NCBI GenBank assembly: GCA_016806645.1
Contig: JACSYO010001013.1
Span: forward strand, 2,702,501-2,766,500
Origin: Ophiodon elongatus
Taxonomy: Eukaryota; Chordata; Actinopteri; Perciformes; Hexagrammidae
Direction: 5' to 3'
Length of the DNA: 64,000 nt
The translations under genes were made by a program, and so were the position numbers. A model generated the notes under the pieces. That model searched no databases. It had not been told where the DNA came from and saw nothing but the letters and a program-made list of their open reading frames with translations. This document shows positions 60,180 through 64,000 of this stretch, piece by piece (position 1 is the stretch's first letter; the number at the start of each line of letters is the position of its first letter).

Positions 60180-61526
60180 CATACTGGATTGTTTGTGTCG
60201 TCCAAGTTTCTCTGGAGTAACTTCATAAACAGGTATAACTCCCTGATCCAAGGTTTTATTCTTTTTTTGGTCTAATTTCTTTCCTCTATTTCACAATAAT
60301 CAACTAACTCAGACGGATGCTTTCTTATTAAAAAAGCTTTTTTTTTTCTCTTGTTTTCACTCCTTTATTGAAGCTTTACTAAACCTAAAAACCTGGAATT
60401 TTTAATATTATCCTCTGGAGGTGAACGGCTCTTAATATTTTTTTCATTTGCTCTTCAGCAGCTCTTAAGTTTTTCTATAAAATTAAGTAATTTGAGGGTT
60501 GTTATTTTATAAAAAATGGAACACTTGAGCGAGTCCTAACGGCCTCTTCCCTTTTAAAAAGTAAACTTGTTTTGTTTTGATCAATCTGTAACAAAGATAA
60601 AGCCACATTATATTCTTACACATTATTTAATACTTCTTTTAAAGCCTCTCATTTCACTATCAAATAATAAATCCACATTTTCTCTCTAAAAAGATTCTTT
60701 AGAAAGTTTATCTATTAATTGTCAGACACCTAACAACTCATTTCATCTCTCCTGTTGAGGCACAACAAGCGTTAACAAAAACAATAATAATCCACAGACA
60801 CATTAGTTTTCATCCCGTTATATTTCAGTCCATCAGACTGTGACGAAGCCTCAGCACTGAGATTCCATCTCAAGCAGTGCTTTGAGATTACCGTCTACCA
60901 CAATTAGATAACAGCTGATCCTTCAAATGCATCCTTCACACAATATAACAAACTCCACCATCCTTTTCCTCCCAAAGCCCCGCAACACTTTCAAATGCAG
61001 CAAACATGGACAAGAAATGAATAGTCGTTCATTAAATACATTATTGGTCAAAGAAAGTCAGTTTTAAATTTTTTTTTTTAACCTTATCTGAAAAAAACCT
61101 CATCGGCGAGTGAACTTGTAATTCTATAATCCAAATTGTAATACGTGTCCTCTTATAATGCACTTCACATCGATTCAAATAAAAATAAAAATAAAGACCA
61201 CCACAAAATGTGCATCTTGCATGCGAGTGTGCATTTCTACACTAATCGCAAATGACCAGTGAAGTCCATCCATTACTCAGCAAATTACCCTAAAATTGTG
61301 GTTTCAAAATAAAATATAATGCAATAGACAACTACGGTGAGATTTATGTTTCAAACTTGAATTTTACTTTAATTGCAATACAAATTACAACGATTTCGAT
61401 CTGTGGAGAAAAATACATCTTCAAATAAGTCAACCGAAGGAAGGTCCATGAGCTACGACCCTGATCTGAAGTCCATCCAGAGTCACACAGCTGAACGCAA
61501 ACAGACCAACATATGATACTAAGTTG
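60180..61526. other. Intergenic region downstream of ptcd1
   Basis: A/T-rich sequence with no gene recognised. It probably includes the ptcd1 3' UTR (minus strand), but I see no single convincing polyadenylation signal close to the stop codon. Confidence 0.5.
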
Positions 61527-63479
61527 TTAAAGAGGAGAGCTGCTTCTCTTGTCCTTGCTGTGAGGCTTATATCTCCTTGATGCGGCTCTCTGGTTTCTTT
61601 GGGCCGCTGTGAGTCCATCTGCAGCTTCTGCTTTCAGCCCTTCGGTCTCCGTCTCCGTCTGCAGCTCCGCCTGATCGTCCTCGGCGCTCTGAGCGGGCAT
61701 TGCTCTCAGCCACTGCTGGTAGTAACCACGGAAACCATCGATTTGGAGCAGGTAGTTGTTTCTTGTCTTGTACTGGGATTGATGGAAAGGGGGAACATAA
61801 ATAAAATATGAATAAGTCAACACAACATTTATAGAAAGTATGACTTTAATCATGGTGTGATGTTTTTGGCCACTCGCGTGCAGAGGAATAAGCTAAAAAC
61901 ACAACATTGCTAAGTTCAACATTTGTATATTTACACATCCAGTACGATATGGAGCATCATAAAAAGTCGTGTTTCTGGCCTCCTGGCAAGTCGGATATGA
62001 ATTCTCCTTCCAGCTTTTTCGTGGTCTCCTTTAACTCCTGAAACATTGCAGCTAACTGTGTTTTGTCTGATTTTTTTCCATGCTATGTGTAGGTGGTGAT
62101 CGGAGGGTTTGTCAGAGCTTTATTCGCTGAAAACAGAGCCAATGAGAGAGAGGAGTTTGACAGCCTGAAAAACAAAACAATGGGCTGAAAGATGCTAAAA
62201 CACTCTGCAGAGCGTAGATGTTATCTACTTTGGTGGAGAGGCGTTGCCGCTGGTATTTCACACAAATAAAGCCACGATACTCGGAACCATCGAGTTAAAT
62301 CACGGCTCACACACACACGTGGATCTTTAGACTGTCGGAGCAACATTATCTCTCATCAGCATCTGAAACCATTTGGTACAAGAAGCTTTGGGGAACCGGT
62401 TTCCTTCCCGTCCTCTAAAATGATTGAGCAATGAAGACTACAGGAGAGTCTTTAGCTACAGATATGATCTCATGCTCAGGTTTGTACCGACTAGTTGGAG
62501 AAACTCCCTGATGCGCTGTAGGTACACTTACCTGGTCATAGTTGGGAGGATACTGTGAGGCAAACTCCAGCTTTCTGATGATGAGCTCATTAGGCCACAC
62601 CTTCATGCTGCTCATGCTTTGGAGCATCGTTTTAAGGTAAACAAAATCCAGTCTTCGAGTTGCTCGGCCAATCAGAGCAGAGAACACCTGGACGTTAGGC
62701 CTAAGTCCCGCCTCCTGCAATAAACACATGTAAAGATAAAAATAATAAGTCAAAATATTGGTGTTCTACTCGTACTACTACTACGACTCTTAATACGATT
62801 ACTGCTGACGTTAGTATTTCATATGACAATGTTACAGTTCATCTCAGTGCAACTAATAATCAACACTTTTATTTTGATAAACTGTCTTTGTTCTCTGTTT
62901 ACATGAACATAACAAATGGAAAAAGCAGCGGTGACAGAATAGCGGATGATTTTCTGTCCTCGGTTATACAAATAAACGGCGAGTCCTCAATCTGACATCT
63001 ATTCTGACTGTCAGGACGAGAGTTTCATCACCTCCATGTCTTTCAGCAGCTGCAGCCCGTCCTGCTGTTGCGCGCAGCCCAACGCCAGACTTCCAAACGT
63101 CTTCACATCCACGTTTACGTTCCGCTGTCGCATCACACTCAACACGGCCTGGAAAGAGAAAGACGCGTATCAAAAAGATGCACCCACACGTTAAAAATGT
63201 CAGGAGTAAAAAAAAGTCCAATATTTCTCACAGAAGATTGGAAGTACAAAGTGCACTCTGAGATTCTTTATGAATGAAAAGTGCGTTACAAATTAAATGC
63301 ATTATTATTATTAAATTACCAGAAAATGGAAATACTAAAATAAAGTAAAAGTACCTTAAAAAAATGTACTTCAGTACAATAATTGAGGAAATGTACTCAG
63401 TTACTTTCCACCACTGGTGGGGACAAATAAACCTGGCGAGATACAATCGAAACTCTCTGCATGGCTAGATACTACGAGC

Positions 63480-63549
<70 letters not shown>

Positions 63550-64000
63550 CTTTGCCTCCTCCAGGTCACCAGCTCTGGCTGATCTGCGAATCACAGTGTT
63601 AAAGAACGCGACGTCTAGCTTCACTTTGTGCTGCTTGGCGACCTTCAGCAGCGTCTGCAGCGACTGGTATCCCGGCTCCATCGTGTCCCCGAGCAGGGTC
63701 ACGGTTCTGAGGTCCGGAATGAGTCGGTTAGCGGCCATCTTCTCCAGGAATCCTTCAGCTCCCCCGATGAGGGCGAGCCTATCCGACGCTCCGTCCACGG
63801 TGCCGAGGGAGACCACGCCCCCCCTCTTACCCTCGAAAAGGTCCAGCAGGTTGGGGGGTGTGGAATCAGCTACTATGTCGACCGGCAGCAAGGCGGTTTC
63901 TCTTTGTCTGACGGGCACCAACTGGGTGGAGTCTTTGCTGTCGGACTCCTCGCTGCCTCTGCTGTCCTGCTGACCGTCATCGTGTGGGTCAGGCTGGATA
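61527..64000 (-). CDS. ptcd1: Pentatricopeptide repeat domain protein 1 (PTCD1), C-terminal part, 5'-partial at right edge
   Basis: Mitochondrial-matrix PPR protein that binds RNA and affects leucine tRNA levels, 16S rRNA and respiratory-chain translation. Exons in transcript order: 64000-63550 (continues outside), 63148-63032, 62714-62532, 61772-61527; the three downstream exons are whole codons, giving about 331 C-terminal residues of a protein of roughly 700. Visible: an acidic linker (QPDPHDDGQQDSRGSEESDS), then PNLLDLFEG, EKMAANRLIPDLRTVTLLGD, KLDVAFFNTVIRRSARAGD, NVDVKTFGSLALGCAQQQDG and GLRPNVQVFSALIGRATRRL, which have the 35-residue PPR rhythm (hydrophobic-T/N-F-xx-LI). The conserved tail FRGYYQQWLRAMPAQ is followed by a charged end not shared with human. 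Transcribed in the same direction as the RIN13-like gene. Human PTCD1 is on 7q22, so its neighbours here differ from human. Confidence 0.93.
63255..63315. mobile_element. LINE/SINE 3'-tail-like fragment
   Basis: GAATGAAAAGTGCGTTACAAATTAAATGCATTATTATTATTA resembles the GAAAAGCGCTATATAAATAAAxTTTATTATTATTA tail of fish L2-type elements. It is a short fragment in a ptcd1 intron. Confidence 0.5.
63320..63420. mobile_element. End fragment related to the hAT-type MITE at 11956-12420
   Basis: AAATGTACTCAGTTACTTTCCACCACTG matches, on the opposite strand, the left terminus of the element at 11956 (reverse complement TAAATGTATTTAGCTACTTTTCATCCCTG). It also carries AAAGTAAAAGTACC. Truncated on its other side; ptcd1 intron. 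Confidence 0.65.
63482..63548 (+). repeat. (GT)n microsatellite abutting the ptcd1 donor
   Basis: On the sense strand the ptcd1 donor reads GCAAAG|GTACACACAC..., so the CA tract begins inside the 5' splice site. Confidence 0.95.

Overview
This is a vertebrate nuclear segment, most likely from a teleost fish (percomorph-like). It has large intron-containing genes with GT-AG splice sites, very dense (CA)n/(TG)n microsatellites, and the TACTTAAGTA-type short transposons common in teleosts. I did not identify the species. The multi-exon gene models were built by hand from splice sites, reading phase and protein recognition; reading phase closes across every junction in all five genes.

Plus strand, 1-46.4 kb: (1) the 3' half of an unconventional myosin XV gene (myo15a), 34 exons at 408-18904, running from the proline-rich linker through a FERM-like unit, SH3, second MyTH4 and C-terminal FERM to a PDZ-ligand-type end; (2) the complete m6A RNA demethylase gene alkbh5, 21035-23960; (3) the complete mitochondrial fission receptor gene mief2 (MiD49), 29856-35383; (4) the complete smcr8, 38752-46388, the DENN-protein partner of C9orf72. 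These four genes have the same order as on human 17p11.2 (MYO15A, ALKBH5, ..., MIEF2, ..., SMCR8), but I see no LLGL1, FLII or TOP3A between them.

Minus strand, 48.7-64 kb: (5) an uncharacterised 18-coding-exon gene (48760-57935, 672 aa) with two SUMO-interaction-like motifs and a Cys/His cluster resembling plant RPM1-interacting protein 13 (tentatively the zgc:112980 family); (6) the last four exons of ptcd1, a mitochondrial pentatricopeptide-repeat protein, running off the right edge. Between (5) and (6) lies a 1.5-kb minisatellite of 48-bp units (about 31 copies).

The genes do not form one pathway. Two (mief2, ptcd1) act in mitochondria, one in autophagy and membrane traffic (smcr8), one in RNA modification (alkbh5) and one in hair-cell stereocilia (myo15a). 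The main unexplained signals are the RIN13-like gene, an apparent strand-oriented placement of CA/TG microsatellites at splice sites, a GC-AG intron, a hAT-type MITE with target-site duplication, two foldback structures, and several diverged dispersed repeats.
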